DNA of 64,000 nucleotides from M3007 sp044350425. Lineage in GTDB: Bacteria > Bacteroidota > Bacteroidia > Chitinophagales > Saprospiraceae. Position 1 is the first letter of the stretch. The number at the start of each line of letters is the position of its first letter. This document shows, piece after piece, positions 1-7,945 of this stretch. The translations under genes were made by a program, and so were the position numbers. Location of the stretch: the NCBI GenBank assembly GCA_044350425.1, contig JBILHS010000006.1, positions 30,177 through 94,176 on the forward strand. Reading direction: 5' to 3'. The notes under the pieces are model-generated. The model saw only the letters and a program-made list of their open reading frames with translations. It had not been told where the DNA came from and made no database searches.

Positions 1-82
1 GCATGCCGCAACAAAACGTCGCTATAGTTAACATCCGGAATAGCCCGGCCTGTTGTTCTTTTTGTGATAGGTGAAAATTCAT
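1..82 (-). CDS. Possible N-terminal fragment of an unidentified protein, cut by the window edge
   Basis: An ATG at 82 on the minus strand opens a frame that stays open for 27 codons to the window edge. It begins MNFHLSQKEQQAGLFRML and then becomes hydrophobic, which would fit the start of a membrane protein. It lies 56 bases downstream of the winged-helix regulator on the same strand, so it could be the third gene of that operon. No family can be recognised from so short a piece, and no clear ribosome binding site is seen. It may be a chance open frame. Confidence 0.35.
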   Translation of the reverse strand, partial: MNFHLSQKEQQAGLFRMLTIATFCCGM

Positions 83-138
83 AGCATTTTGTGTTTATAA
101 ATCCTCAAAAAACAAGTTCGAACCGCTTCGTTCATCCG

Positions 139-438
139 CTATTTCCCGAATTTCAACATGGCCTCCAATGCATCCAAATGCGCTTTAAAAGCAGTCTTAC
201 CAGCAGCTGTTGCAGCATAAGTCGTTTGTGGTCGGCGACCCACAAATTGTTTGCGAAACTCCACGTATTCAGCGGCTTCCAGCGGTTTCATATGACTGGC
301 CAGATTGCCGTCGGTCAGATTGAGCAGTTCCTTGAGTGTTCCGTAGTCCACCCAGTCGTTCACCGCCAGAATGGACATGATGCCCAGTCGGTTGCGGTGG
401 TCAAAAACAGGATTGAGTTGGGTAAGGATATCTTTCAT
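139..438 (-). CDS. Winged-helix DNA-binding transcriptional regulator (HTH_34 type)
   Basis: A 99-residue protein made almost entirely of one winged-helix domain (about residues 8-95). The order DHRNRLGIMSIL, then YGTLKELLNLTDGNLASHMKPLE (recognition helix), then a wing with GRRPQTTYAATAAGK matches the small MarR/ArsR-like regulators common in Bacteroidota. These bind DNA as dimers and usually control the neighbouring membrane-protein gene. Its ATG overlaps the stop of the upstream membrane protein gene by four bases, so the two are translationally coupled. The ligand or signal is unknown. Confidence 0.85.
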   Translation of the reverse strand: MKDILTQLNPVFDHRNRLGIMSILAVNDWVDYGTLKELLNLTDGNLASHMKPLEAAEYVEFRKQFVGRRPQTTYAATAAGKTAFKAHLDALEAMLKFGK

Positions 439-1085
439 CGATCATATTTAAAATACATCCAACTGCCGTAGAGGATGTGCAATAAGCCGAACCCAATGGC
501 CCAGAATTCTAAGCCACGCCCCGGGAAAAACATCCCGGCTAGTCCGAGCAGAATTTGTAACAACCCCAAGGAGCCCACATCACCCAAAGTATATTTACCT
601 CCATGGAGCAATGCCAGGCCATAAAAAACCAGCGTTGCAGGTGCCACAAAAGCGATCATATTCCAGTACAACAAGGCCAAACAAAACACCCCGCCAGTCG
701 CCAATGGAATGAGCAAAGCCCACAAAAGTCGACGGGAACTGGCATCCCAAACACGTTCACCCCGAAGTTGAGCCTTACGGGCGGTAAAAAACCATCCGCC
801 GGCCAACGCAGCGACCAGCACGACCAGGGCTGTCAATACGAGACTGGTTTCGTATCCAAGTCCAGCATTTTCGACTGCCCCCGAACGATCGTAATACACA
901 TCACTGGCAGCATATTCTCCTAGATATTGCGCCTCCAGATAATTGCGCACAAAAAAAGCACCGACCAGTGCGCAGACGCCCGCCCATACCCCCGAAAGTC
1001 CACTGAGGCTCAGAAATCGGGTGCTACGCTCCATGAGGGTGCGCATTTCGGCAAGATGTTCTAACTGCTGTTTGGAATTATCCAT
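435..1085 (-). CDS. Multi-pass inner-membrane protein of unknown function, paired with a winged-helix regulator
   Basis: A 216-residue protein with about six hydrophobic segments (near residues 23-46, 82-103, 121-139, 142-160, 168-186 and 190-210) and a charged amino end with a QLEHLAEMRTLMERS helix. It overlaps the downstream regulator gene by four bases (ATGA-type overlap). Pairs of a short regulator and a six-segment membrane protein recur in Bacteroidota, but no transport or enzymatic motif is visible here. The start is ATG at 1085, 19 bases after a -7 box on the same strand. Confidence 0.75.
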   Translation of the reverse strand: MDNSKQQLEHLAEMRTLMERSTRFLSLSGLSGVWAGVCALVGAFFVRNYLEAQYLGEYAASDVYYDRSGAVENAGLGYETSLVLTALVVLVAALAGGWFFTARKAQLRGERVWDASSRRLLWALLIPLATGGVFCLALLYWNMIAFVAPATLVFYGLALLHGGKYTLGDVGSLGLLQILLGLAGMFFPGRGLEFWAIGFGLLHILYGSWMYFKYDR

Positions 1086-1104
1086 ATCAAAATACTTTGT
1101 CCTG

Positions 1105-1112
1105 CAAAGTTA
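1105..1112 (-). promoter_or_regulatory. Bacteroidota -7 box for the membrane protein/regulator operon
   Basis: TAACTTTG on the minus strand matches the TAnnTTTG consensus of the Bacteroidota primary sigma factor and sits about 20 bases before the ATG at 1085. No good -33 TTG is found at 17-23 bases, so the call rests on the -7 box alone. Confidence 0.45.
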
Positions 1113-1150
1113 AGGAATACTTTTTTCAAGATTTACCCATTCAGAAAAAC

Positions 1151-1158
1151 TATTTTTG
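1151..1158 (+). promoter_or_regulatory. Candidate -7 box for rlmB
   Basis: TATTTTTG on the plus strand fits TAnnTTTG and lies 77 bases upstream of the rlmB ATG. The -33 region is only T-rich. The word repeat at 1179-1206 would fall within the 5' untranslated region. Confidence 0.4.
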
Positions 1159-1178
1159 CCGGAGGAAGACTTGGGGAT

Positions 1179-1206
1179 TTCGAATATCCAATATCGAATA
1201 TCGAAT
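1179..1206. repeat. Short word repeat built on AATATCGAA
   Basis: The unit ATATCGA(A) is repeated about three times (one copy degenerate, ATATCCA) in the leader of rlmB. The same word builds a larger inverted repeat at 35326-35500, so it is not a one-off. Confidence 0.6.
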
Positions 1207-1235
1207 GACCCAAAAGTTCAACAGTCCAGATTCAA

Positions 1236-1991
1236 ATGGCAGACACCAACCTGATATACGGCCACCATCCTGTTACCGAAGCCATTCGTGCAGGAAAGCC
1301 AGTAGAGAAAGTATTTTTCCAGCAAGGCGAAAGGGGCGAAATGGAAAAAGAGATCCGACATCTGACAAAGGAATATGGTATTCCATTACAGGTGGTTCCG
1401 AAGGAGAAACTGAACAAAATGGTGCGTGGCCAGCATCAGGGCGTAGTGGCCCACCTTGCGCTCGTGGAATTTCAAAACCTGGAAAATGTGTTGCCTTATG
1501 TATTTGAGCAAGGGCAAATGCCCTTGTTTGTGATCCTGGACGGGGTGACGGATGTGCGAAACTTTGGAGCGATTTGCCGTTCTGCGGAATGCGCTGGCGC
1601 CCATGCGGTCATTGTGCCGCAGTCTGGCTCTGCTTTGGCCAATGAAGAAGCCATGAAGGCCTCGGCCGGTGCGCTGGCACGCATTCGGGTATGTCGTGTG
1701 CGCAGTCTTTTCAGTACGGTGGAGTGGCTGCAGGAATGTGGCGTTCAGGTGGTAGCTACGGCCCTCAGTGGTCGGAGTATTCCACTTTTTAAGGCCGAAT
1801 TCGCCGGACCAACTGCCATTTTAATGGGATCCGAGGGCGAGGGTGTTCACCCAAAATTGCTTAAAATGTCTGATGTAATCGTAAAGATCCCGCAAGCTAC
1901 AGACTTTGATTCCTACAATGTTAGTGTGGCCGCAGGGATCGTTTTGTATGAGGTTTTGCGACAAAGGGATGATTCGAATGGAGTAGTTTAG
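1236..1991 (+). CDS. rlmB: 23S rRNA (guanosine-2'-O)-methyltransferase, SpoU/TrmH family
   Basis: A 251-residue protein with the two-part RlmB layout. The SpoU substrate-binding domain comes first (about 3-80, LIYGHHPVTEAIRAG ... GQHQGVVAH), followed by the knotted SPOUT methyltransferase domain (about 95-243). The three SPOUT motifs are visible: DGVTDVRNFGAICRSAE, LMGSEGEGV, and IPQATDFDSYNVSVAAG. RlmB methylates the 2'-O of G2251 in the 23S rRNA peptidyl-transferase loop using S-adenosylmethionine. Length is normal for the family. Start is ATG at 1236, where the conserved NLIYGHHPV region begins almost at once. It is a single-gene unit; the exact target nucleotide is inferred from family membership. 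Confidence 0.93.
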   Translation: MADTNLIYGHHPVTEAIRAGKPVEKVFFQQGERGEMEKEIRHLTKEYGIPLQVVPKEKLNKMVRGQHQGVVAHLALVEFQNLENVLPYVFEQGQMPLFVILDGVTDVRNFGAICRSAECAGAHAVIVPQSGSALANEEAMKASAGALARIRVCRVRSLFSTVEWLQECGVQVVATALSGRSIPLFKAEFAGPTAILMGSEGEGVHPKLLKMSDVIVKIPQATDFDSYNVSVAAGIVLYEVLRQRDDSNGVV

Positions 1992-2080
1992 TTCCGCTGA
2001 AATAAATTCATTTAGATTCCAGTTTCTTCGTTCATCAATATTCCGATGGTATTATCGGGTAACAAAACTTAACGCATCAC

Positions 2081-2331
2081 ATGATGAAACACATGCTCCT
2101 TTTAGCTGCTCTTGTCCTTATAGGCCTGGCACCCAGCTGCAAAAAAGACACGCCAGGACCTACTCCACAGGAACGCCTCATTGGAAAATGGCAGGCCACC
2201 AAAGCACTCCTTGGCGCTACCAATGCACTACCCCACTGCAAAGAAAGACCTTGAGCAGACTACTGGACCTTGAGATCGAATTCACTTCGGACGGAAAGGT
2301 TGTTTTTACCTGGCTTATAATGCGTCTATAA
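2081..2331 (+). pseudogene. Remnant of a lipocalin-like lipoprotein gene, frameshifted and truncated
   Basis: An ATG at 2081 starts a lipoprotein signal peptide with lipobox LAPSC followed by KKDTPGPTPQERLIGKWQAT, the usual opening of small Bacteroidota lipocalin-like lipoproteins. The frame stops at 2252-2254 after 57 residues. A second frame from about 2248 continues the typical fold with LEIEFTSDGKVVF and then stops at 2329-2331. The usual ~130-150 residues are reduced to about 80 over two frames, so the gene is a decayed fragment. Its end runs into the 3' end of lspA on the other strand. Confidence 0.7.
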
Positions 2332-3144
2332 AAGCGGCCTTCCCATTTCATTGTAAGGCTTGGCTGCTGATTCATCTGTGTCGTTTTCTGACTTTATCGG
2401 GGCATCATTCACCTCCTGCTCCATATGCTCTGCAAGCATTTCATCGCTTGCACCTTCCCCTTCCGGCAATTTTTCAATTTCAGCTAAAATCTCTGCATGC
2501 GGCTCAGGTTGATCCTCCATGAAGCCATCCCGGAAAAATCTCCTTTGGAAAAGTAAAATGCTCAATACCCCGGTTGTGATGGCTGCATCGGCTACGTTGA
2601 AGATCGGGCTAAAAAACAACCAGGTATCCCCACCCAACCATTCCGGGAATTCGAAATATTTTATCGGAAAATAGAGCATATCCACCACCTTTCCATGCAT
2701 GAATCCACCCATGGGCAGTTCGTTCGTATGCCCATAACCGGTTCCCCAGGGCACCAATTCACCGATATGGTGTGTGGAGTCAGAAAATATCATCGCATAA
2801 AAAGTACTGTCGATGATATTGCCCAAAGCGCCGGCTGTGATCAGTGCGATGCTTATAATGAAACCGGTAGGCGCTTTGGCATCTATCAGCAAACGCGTGT
2901 ACCAGATAAGACCCACTACCATCAGAATGCGGAAAAGGCTGAGTAAAAGCTTGCCGTACTCCCAACCGAAAGTGATGCCAAATGCCATGCCTTCATTCTC
3001 TACGAAATGCAGGCGCGCCCATTGCTGGCCAAACATCAGCATGTCTTCATTGTACTCGAAATGGGTCTTGATGTAGTACTTCGAGGCTTGGTCTATGAGC
3101 AACACAATGAAAACGATCAGTGCTGCTAAGTATCCTTTTTTCAA
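2326..3144 (-). CDS. lspA: Lipoprotein signal peptidase (signal peptidase II) with a C-terminal extension
   Basis: A 272-residue aspartyl membrane protease that removes signal peptides from prolipoproteins. Motifs are in family order: LIDQASKYYIK (17-26), NEGMAFG (50-56), GALGNIIDS (105-113), VVDMLYFPI with catalytic Asp155, and FNVADAAITTG with catalytic Asp186. Four transmembrane segments can be seen. After residue about 205 there is an acidic soluble tail rich in Glu, Asp and Met (about 65 residues), longer than in most LspA proteins. The only start in register with the conserved amino end is TTG at 3144; there is no upstream ATG nearby. It follows a ribbon-helix-helix gene on the same strand by 65 bases. 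Confidence 0.93.
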   Translation of the reverse strand: MKKGYLAALIVFIVLLIDQASKYYIKTHFEYNEDMLMFGQQWARLHFVENEGMAFGITFGWEYGKLLLSLFRILMVVGLIWYTRLLIDAKAPTGFIISIALITAGALGNIIDSTFYAMIFSDSTHHIGELVPWGTGYGHTNELPMGGFMHGKVVDMLYFPIKYFEFPEWLGGDTWLFFSPIFNVADAAITTGVLSILLFQRRFFRDGFMEDQPEPHAEILAEIEKLPEGEGASDEMLAEHMEQEVNDAPIKSENDTDESAAKPYNEMGRPLL

Positions 3145-3209
3145 GGTGCGTGTAAATTTTTGCGTTAAAAAGTCGGCAAAGAAACGGAGAGTCCGCGAAA
3201 AGGTTGCAC

Positions 3210-3416
3210 TTATTTGCCTTCAGTGGGCGGGGAGGGTGCTTCTTTGGGCGTCGGGCCCTTGCGGTCTTTGGGTGAACGCCCTGCTTCCCGGAGCACTTTG
3301 TCTATCATCCATTCCAGTTGCCCGTTTACGCTCCGAAATTCGTCCGCGGCCCATTTCTCCAGTGCGACGTAGGAAGCCTCGTCCATGCGGAGTACGAATG
3401 ATTTTTTTGCTGCCAT
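3210..3416 (-). CDS. Small Arc/ribbon-helix-helix DNA-binding protein
   Basis: A 68-residue protein whose first 45 residues follow the Arc-type ribbon-helix-helix pattern: a short beta strand KKSFVLRMD, helix ASYVALEKWAADEFRS, turn, then helix VNGQLEWMIDKVLREAG. The tail is charged and Pro-rich. Such proteins bind DNA as dimers and are often autoregulated; the target is unknown. It is transcribed toward lspA. No toxin partner is seen beside it, so a toxin-antitoxin role is not supported. Confidence 0.75.
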   Translation of the reverse strand: MAAKKSFVLRMDEASYVALEKWAADEFRSVNGQLEWMIDKVLREAGRSPKDRKGPTPKEAPSPPTEGK

Positions 3417-3433
3417 TTTATTGTGTGGGAATA

Positions 3434-3516
3434 GATTGTCGGGTATGGATGGTGCGGGACACCTCGGAGGTTTTGAAAACCTCCGAGGTGTCCCGCACCA
3501 TCCATACCCGACAATC
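3434..3516. repeat. Long perfect palindrome, 41-base arms
   Basis: Left arm 3434-3474 and right arm 3476-3516 are perfect reverse complements around one base. The centre holds the core CCTCGGAGGTTTT/AAAACCTCCGAGG, which is shared with 3562-3641 and 30130-30170, while the outer 20 or so bases of each arm are specific to this copy. It lies upstream of the ribbon-helix-helix gene. Confidence 0.9.
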
Positions 3517-3561
3517 CATTTACGGTTTAAAGTTTAAACAGATCATCATCCTGCACTTGTA

Positions 3562-3641
3562 AATGGGAATGTTTTGGGTGAGGGACACCTCGTAGGTTTT
3601 TGAAAACCTCCGAGGTGTCCCTCACCCAAAACATTCCCATT
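3562..3641. repeat. Second long palindrome with the same core
   Basis: Arms of about 39 bases surround a CACCTC..GAGGTG core like that at 3434-3516. There is a single-base asymmetry in the core (CGTAGG against CCTCCG). The outer arms are different from the first palindrome. It ends 12 bases before the stop codon of the SPFH gene, so on the minus strand it could also act as a transcription terminator for that gene. Confidence 0.85.
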
Positions 3642-3652
3642 CCCCTGGCCTA

Positions 3653-4504
3653 TTACTGATGCAAAGTACCCGTATTAAGCACTGGCTGCGCATTTCGATC
3701 GCCACAAAGCACCACCAGCAAATTACTCACCATGGCAGCCTTTTTATCGTCGTCAAATTCGATGATCTTTTTGTGCGACAACTGGGCCAGTGCCATTTCG
3801 ACCATGCCGACCGCGCCTTCCACGATCTTGCTCCGGGCGGCTACGATGGCCGTTGCCTGTTGCCGCTGAAGCATCGCCTGAGCAATTTCGGTGGCATAAG
3901 CCAGATTGTTGATCCTTGCCTCGATGATCTCTATACCGGCAATTTGCAGGCGTTCGCTGACTTCGTGGGCCAGTTGGTGGTTCACCTCATCAAAACTGGA
4001 ACGCAGGGTTATGGTCGCTGCTTCATCTTCCCAGTTGTCATAATTGTACATTCCCGCCAGTTTGCGCAACGCCGTTTCACTTTGGATCTTTACAAAATCC
4101 GGGTAATTTTCTACCGCAAAAGCTGCCTTAAAAGTATCCTTCACCCGGTAGGTCACCACGCCGCCAATCATGATGGGATTGCCTTGTTTGTCATTCACTT
4201 TGATAGAAGGCACATCTAACGTGACTGCCCGAAGTGACACTTTTGCTTTCAGATAAAAAGGATTCGCAAAGAAAAATCCGCTCTCCTTGATACTGCCGAT
4301 GTAGGAACCAAAAAGGGTAAGTACCCGGCTGCTATTGGGTTCAATGGCGATAAAACCCGGAGCGATGATCAGGAGTGCAATGCCCAAAGACACAGCACCC
4401 AGCGGAAATTGCCTTATGATCAATAAAAATATTCCTGCTGCTACCAACAGAAGAAGTAACAGCAACATTGCCCAGCCAGAAGTTGGTTTGATTGTTTTTT
4501 CCAT
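3653..4504 (-). CDS. SPFH/band 7 domain membrane protein
   Basis: A 283-residue member of the SPFH (stomatin/prohibitin/flotillin) group. It opens with MEKTIKPTSGWAML, then two adjacent hydrophobic segments (about 12-32 and 37-53), then the SPFH domain (about 60-240) with EPNSSRVLTLFGSYIGS, the FFFANPFYLKAKVSLR region and an ALRKLAG...EIIEARINNLAYA helix. Such proteins form membrane-bound rings or scaffolds; the specific partner is unknown. An in-frame upstream extension to 4636 exists but is rejected, because a good promoter (4542-4573) lies inside it and the family begins with MEKT. Confidence 0.9.
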   Translation of the reverse strand: MEKTIKPTSGWAMLLLLLLLVAAGIFLLIIRQFPLGAVSLGIALLIIAPGFIAIEPNSSRVLTLFGSYIGSIKESGFFFANPFYLKAKVSLRAVTLDVPSIKVNDKQGNPIMIGGVVTYRVKDTFKAAFAVENYPDFVKIQSETALRKLAGMYNYDNWEDEAATITLRSSFDEVNHQLAHEVSERLQIAGIEIIEARINNLAYATEIAQAMLQRQQATAIVAARSKIVEGAVGMVEMALAQLSHKKIIEFDDDKKAAMVSNLLVVLCGDRNAQPVLNTGTLHQ

Positions 4505-4541
4505 GGTTATAAATGATTTTGATTTGATATTAATTTGATAG

Positions 4542-4573
4542 CAAATGTAATCGTATTGGATTGGATTTTGCAA
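4542..4573 (-). promoter_or_regulatory. Promoter of the SPFH gene
   Basis: On the minus strand, TACATTTG at 4549-4542 matches TAnnTTTG, with TTG at 4573-4571 placed 21 bases upstream. This gives a leader of about 34 bases before ATG 4504 and settles the start codon. Confidence 0.65.
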
Positions 4574-4634
4574 GGGTTTTACTGTGGATTGTTGGAATTT
4601 AACGACGAAGGAAGGGGATGGAAGGATGGAGGGC

Positions 4635-4670
4635 AAAAAATTAGCCGCTCGGCTTGGGGGCTGAGCGGCT
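4635..4670 (-). terminator. Intrinsic terminator hairpin, minus strand
   Basis: AGCCGCTC (4643-4650) pairs with GAGCGGCT (4663-4670). Reading the minus strand, the stem is followed by six Ts (A-run at 4635-4640). It could end a transcript running through from parC. Confidence 0.6.
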
Positions 4671-4894
4671 AGTTGGTTTTAAGCAGTTTGGACCTTCTCC
4701 TAAAAGTAAACATAAAGATAAGTTTCCAAGGCCAAGAAAAGCGGCATCTTCCCCGCGCTGATGTTTTTCAATATTTTCGCGGATGAGAGTTCTGACCTGG
4801 TTGAATTTTGCTTAGAAGGATGTTAAAGATTGGGGGCAGTTTTTCAATTGCGAGTCGGTGGTAATGCACAAAATACAGGAAAAATAAAATTGTA

Positions 4895-4925
4895 TTGCAA
4901 AATGATCCGAAAGGTAGTACCTTTG
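4895..4925 (+). promoter_or_regulatory. Strong Bacteroidota promoter in front of a candidate small RNA
   Basis: TTG at 4895-4897, a 20-base spacer, and TACCTTTG at 4918-4925 form a consensus promoter on the plus strand. No protein gene follows it on that strand; the transcript would run into the hairpins and terminator at 4935-5019. Confidence 0.7.
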
Positions 4926-4928
4926 TAA

Positions 4929-5019
4929 GGTAATCGGCGCAAGCCGGATGTATAGCGAACCGAGGTTCGCTGAAATTTAATAAGGAGAATTGCCGACGGG
5001 CAATTCTCCTTATTTTTTT
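4929..5019 (+). ncRNA. Candidate small RNA with two hairpins and an intrinsic terminator
   Basis: The predicted transcript of about 90 bases starts just after the TACCTTTG box. It contains hairpin 1 (CGGC-GCAA-GCCG, 4935-4946, a GNRA tetraloop), hairpin 2 (AGCGAAC-CGAG-GTTCGCT, 4954-4971), a short single-stranded AU stretch, and a terminator stem of 16 base pairs with a seven-T tail. No coding frame with a start codon of useful length lies inside it. It is not recognisable as tRNA, tmRNA, SRP RNA or RNase P RNA. It lies downstream of parC on the opposite strand. Its function is unknown. Confidence 0.6.
4979..5019 (+). terminator. Intrinsic terminator of the candidate small RNA
   Basis: Arms 4979-4994 and 4999-5014 (16 base pairs, AATAAGGAGAATTGCC and its complement) are followed by a T-run to 5019 on the plus strand. 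The opposite strand has no T-run, so the terminator is directional. Confidence 0.8.
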
Positions 5020-5123
5020 GGGTTTGCACCACTTTATTCAAGTAGTTGGGGATATGTGGTTTCCTCCCCTTCTCTGCGAAATGACAAAGCGGTATGTACT
5101 TAAGATCGTGTCACTATCTCTCC

Positions 5124-7931
5124 TCAATCAAACTCAATCGTATCCCCTGCCCTAAAAGTCTTCTTATCCGATGCGTCCGGCTCAGGCGTCTTGGGCGATT
5201 CAACAGGCGGAGTAGGCGTCTCTTCAGGCTCCCCAAACAGGCTCGCCTGCTGGGCTGTACCGGCGGCTTTAGCCGCAGAATGATGCTCGATTCCATCGGC
5301 TACTTTAGCTGACGGAGTTGCTTCTGGTTCCTGGACCTCAGTTTTTGGCAGCAACCTCGATTCCCCCACTTCAATCTCCTTGATCCCGCCCAACATCTGG
5401 TCACTGAGTCGGTTGCCCACAGCCTTCCAGCCTTTAACATCCATAAAATCTCCGATCGCCACTTCGCCGGTCATGGGTTTGCCATTGATCTTCAGGGTGT
5501 ACTTGATGCGTGGGTTGTCTTTAACCGAAGCAAAAAGGATCTTTGATTTGGAATGGTCGGTCAGGAAGGAATAACGTTCCTTCAATTTTTGAGCTTCGAT
5601 CTTGAAACGCTTCACCATGGTCCAGCCTTTGTGGCCGTCGTAATGCACAGTATTCACCACAAGTTCCGGCGTGAGTTTGCAGAGATGCTGGATCTCTTTC
5701 ATGTCGAAACGCTGCTGCACATCGAGGTCGGTGACTTCGTAGGAGCCATCGTTGTAGAGTATGAAGAGACTGTCGCCGGTGTCGAATTCGCCCAGGAGTG
5801 CGCCGCGTTCCAGCGTGTTGAGGCGGCCTGTGATGTTGTCAAACCAAAGTTTTTGTGCTCCGATGGTGCTTTTGCCGACTTCTTTCTGCTTGATCTGTTT
5901 GACCGGGTATTTGGTCAGTACATTGCCTTGCGAATCGCGGCCTTTGATGGCGAGTTCAGCAAAATCGTAGTCAAAGATCTTGACCCGGGCGGTACTGGCC
6001 GCTGTCAGGGTCACCTGCACCACCTCGCTTTCACCATTGGGGTTCACGGTGAGGTAAAGCATTTTGGAACCTTTGGCATCGGAGCCGAGCTGATAATCTT
6101 TATCGCGGGTGATGGCCATCACATTAAAACGTTTGACAAATGTTTTGCCCGTTTTTGCATCGGAATAAGCCATGTTATAAGTGGTGCGCTCGTCGTTTTT
6201 CTTCCAGACGGCTATATGCTCGATGTCTTTGCCGATGAAGATCTTCTCGCCCACGCGCACGACTTTCATCACGCCGTCTTTGCGGAACACGATGATGTCG
6301 TCAATGTCCGAGCAGTCCTGTACAAACTCATCCTTCTTCAAACCCATACCTATGAAGCCCTCGGCACGGTTGACATACAGCTTGGCATTGTTCGCCACTA
6401 CCGCTGAAGCCTGGATCGTATCGAACGCTGCGATCTCGGTGCGGCGTTCCCGGCCTTTCCCGTGCTTGGACAGCAGATTTTCAAAATAGGCGGTCGCGTA
6501 GTCGGTAAGGTGTTCGAGGTGGTGTTTGGTTTGAAGTAATTCCTCGTTTGTTTTGGCGATCTCCTCATTGGCTTTGAAGGAGTTGAACTTGGAGATCCGT
6601 TTGATGCGAATCTCGGTAAGGCGGGTGATGTCCTCTTCAGTTATATCCCGAAGCAGTTTTATTTTCGCCCCACCCCGGCCCGGCCCCAAAGGAGAGGGAG
6701 CATTATAGGTAGGATCCGAAGGGGTTGTCACATATTTTTTCAACCCAATGTCGATCGTCTGTATCACCGCCTCCCAGGTCTCACATTCCTCAATATCCCG
6801 GTAGATACGGTTTTCGATAAAGATCTTTTCCAGCGAGGCAAAATGGAGTTTTTCTTCCAGATCGGCTTTCAGGATCTCCAACTCCATTCGGAGCAGTTCT
6901 TTTGTGTTTTCGGTGGAGATCCGCAGCATTTCGTTCACATCGGTGAACAGCGGCTTGTTGTCGATGATCACACAGCAGTTTGGGCTGATACTCACTTCGC
7001 AATCCGTAAACGCATAAAGCGCATCAATGGTCACATCCGGACTGACTCCGGGTTGGAGTTCGATCTCGATATCGATCTCTGCGGCCACCTTATCCACCAC
7101 TTTTTTGATCTTGATCTGGCCTTTATCGTTGGCTTTAAGGATGCTCTCGATGAGATCTCCTGTATTTACACCAAAGGGAATTTCGGTGATCTGGAGCGTT
7201 TTTTTGTCAATTTCTCTGACTTTGGCCCGAACGCGGATCTTGCCGCCTCGTCCACCGCCCTGATAATTGGAAGCATCCACCAAACCTCCTGTCGGAAAAT
7301 CCGGAATCAGATCCGACTTCCGTCCTTTCAAACTGGCAATGCTGGCTTTGATGATCTCGATGAAATTGTGCGGCATGATCTTCGTGCTCAAGCCTACCGC
7401 AATACCTTCTGCCCCGTGCGCCAACACGAGCGGGAATTTCATCGGCAAATTTACAGGCTCGCGCTTGCGACCATCGTAGCTTAACTGCCAGACCGTAGTA
7501 TCATGGTTAAATGCCACATCGAGCGCAAACTTGGTCAAACGCGCCTCAATATAACGGGGTGCTGCTGCCGAATCGCCCGTGCGGTAATCGCCCCAGTTGC
7601 CCTGACAGTCGATCATCAGTTCCTTTTGGCCCATGTTTACCATCGCATCACCGATCGCTGCGTCTCCGTGCGGGTGATACTGCATGGTCTGCCCGATCAG
7701 ATTGGCTACCTTATGGTATCGCCCATCGTGTTGCTCGAACATGGCGTGCAGAATGCGCCGCTGTACAGGTTTCAGTCCGTCTTCAATGGCAGGTACGGCC
7801 CGTTCGAGGATAACATAAGAGGCGTAATCCAAAAAGTAATTCTGGTACATCCCCGACAGGGTGATGACACTGTCCTCGTGATTGATCGCGGTGGTTGGTG
7901 GGGGGGCGGTATCTCGTTTTAGCTTTGCCAT
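5124..7931 (-). CDS. parC: DNA topoisomerase IV subunit A (ParC/GyrA family)
   Basis: A 935-residue type IIA topoisomerase A subunit, which cuts and rejoins DNA to decatenate chromosomes with its ATPase partner (ParE). The winged-helix/tower catalytic region spans about 25-480, with LKPVQRRILHAMFE, the QTMQYHPHGDAA segment and catalytic Tyr127 in AAPRYIEARL. The GNWGDYRTGDSAAAPR form marks the ParC-like group of Bacteroidota rather than their GyrA (GNFGS). A beta-pinwheel-like carboxyl region follows (about 510-800), then a low-complexity Pro/Glu/Thr tail (about 830-935) typical of this group. Start is ATG at 7931. The gyrB gene is far away at 37 kb, and no parE is adjacent. Confidence 0.92.
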   Translation of the reverse strand: MAKLKRDTAPPPTTAINHEDSVITLSGMYQNYFLDYASYVILERAVPAIEDGLKPVQRRILHAMFEQHDGRYHKVANLIGQTMQYHPHGDAAIGDAMVNMGQKELMIDCQGNWGDYRTGDSAAAPRYIEARLTKFALDVAFNHDTTVWQLSYDGRKREPVNLPMKFPLVLAHGAEGIAVGLSTKIMPHNFIEIIKASIASLKGRKSDLIPDFPTGGLVDASNYQGGGRGGKIRVRAKVREIDKKTLQITEIPFGVNTGDLIESILKANDKGQIKIKKVVDKVAAEIDIEIELQPGVSPDVTIDALYAFTDCEVSISPNCCVIIDNKPLFTDVNEMLRISTENTKELLRMELEILKADLEEKLHFASLEKIFIENRIYRDIEECETWEAVIQTIDIGLKKYVTTPSDPTYNAPSPLGPGRGGAKIKLLRDITEEDITRLTEIRIKRISKFNSFKANEEIAKTNEELLQTKHHLEHLTDYATAYFENLLSKHGKGRERRTEIAAFDTIQASAVVANNAKLYVNRAEGFIGMGLKKDEFVQDCSDIDDIIVFRKDGVMKVVRVGEKIFIGKDIEHIAVWKKNDERTTYNMAYSDAKTGKTFVKRFNVMAITRDKDYQLGSDAKGSKMLYLTVNPNGESEVVQVTLTAASTARVKIFDYDFAELAIKGRDSQGNVLTKYPVKQIKQKEVGKSTIGAQKLWFDNITGRLNTLERGALLGEFDTGDSLFILYNDGSYEVTDLDVQQRFDMKEIQHLCKLTPELVVNTVHYDGHKGWTMVKRFKIEAQKLKERYSFLTDHSKSKILFASVKDNPRIKYTLKINGKPMTGEVAIGDFMDVKGWKAVGNRLSDQMLGGIKEIEVGESRLLPKTEVQEPEATPSAKVADGIEHHSAAKAAGTAQQASLFGEPEETPTPPVESPKTPEPDASDKKTFRAGDTIEFD

Positions 7932-7945
7932 TCTTTTTACAGGGG

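Noticed and set aside
4505..4636. Longer amino end for the SPFH protein
   Set aside because: A promoter with both boxes lies inside this stretch, and the family starts at MEKT.
5553..6407. A 284-codon open frame opposite parC
   Set aside because: It lies wholly within the strongly conserved parC gene on the other strand and has no family resemblance; it is a by-product of parC codon use.
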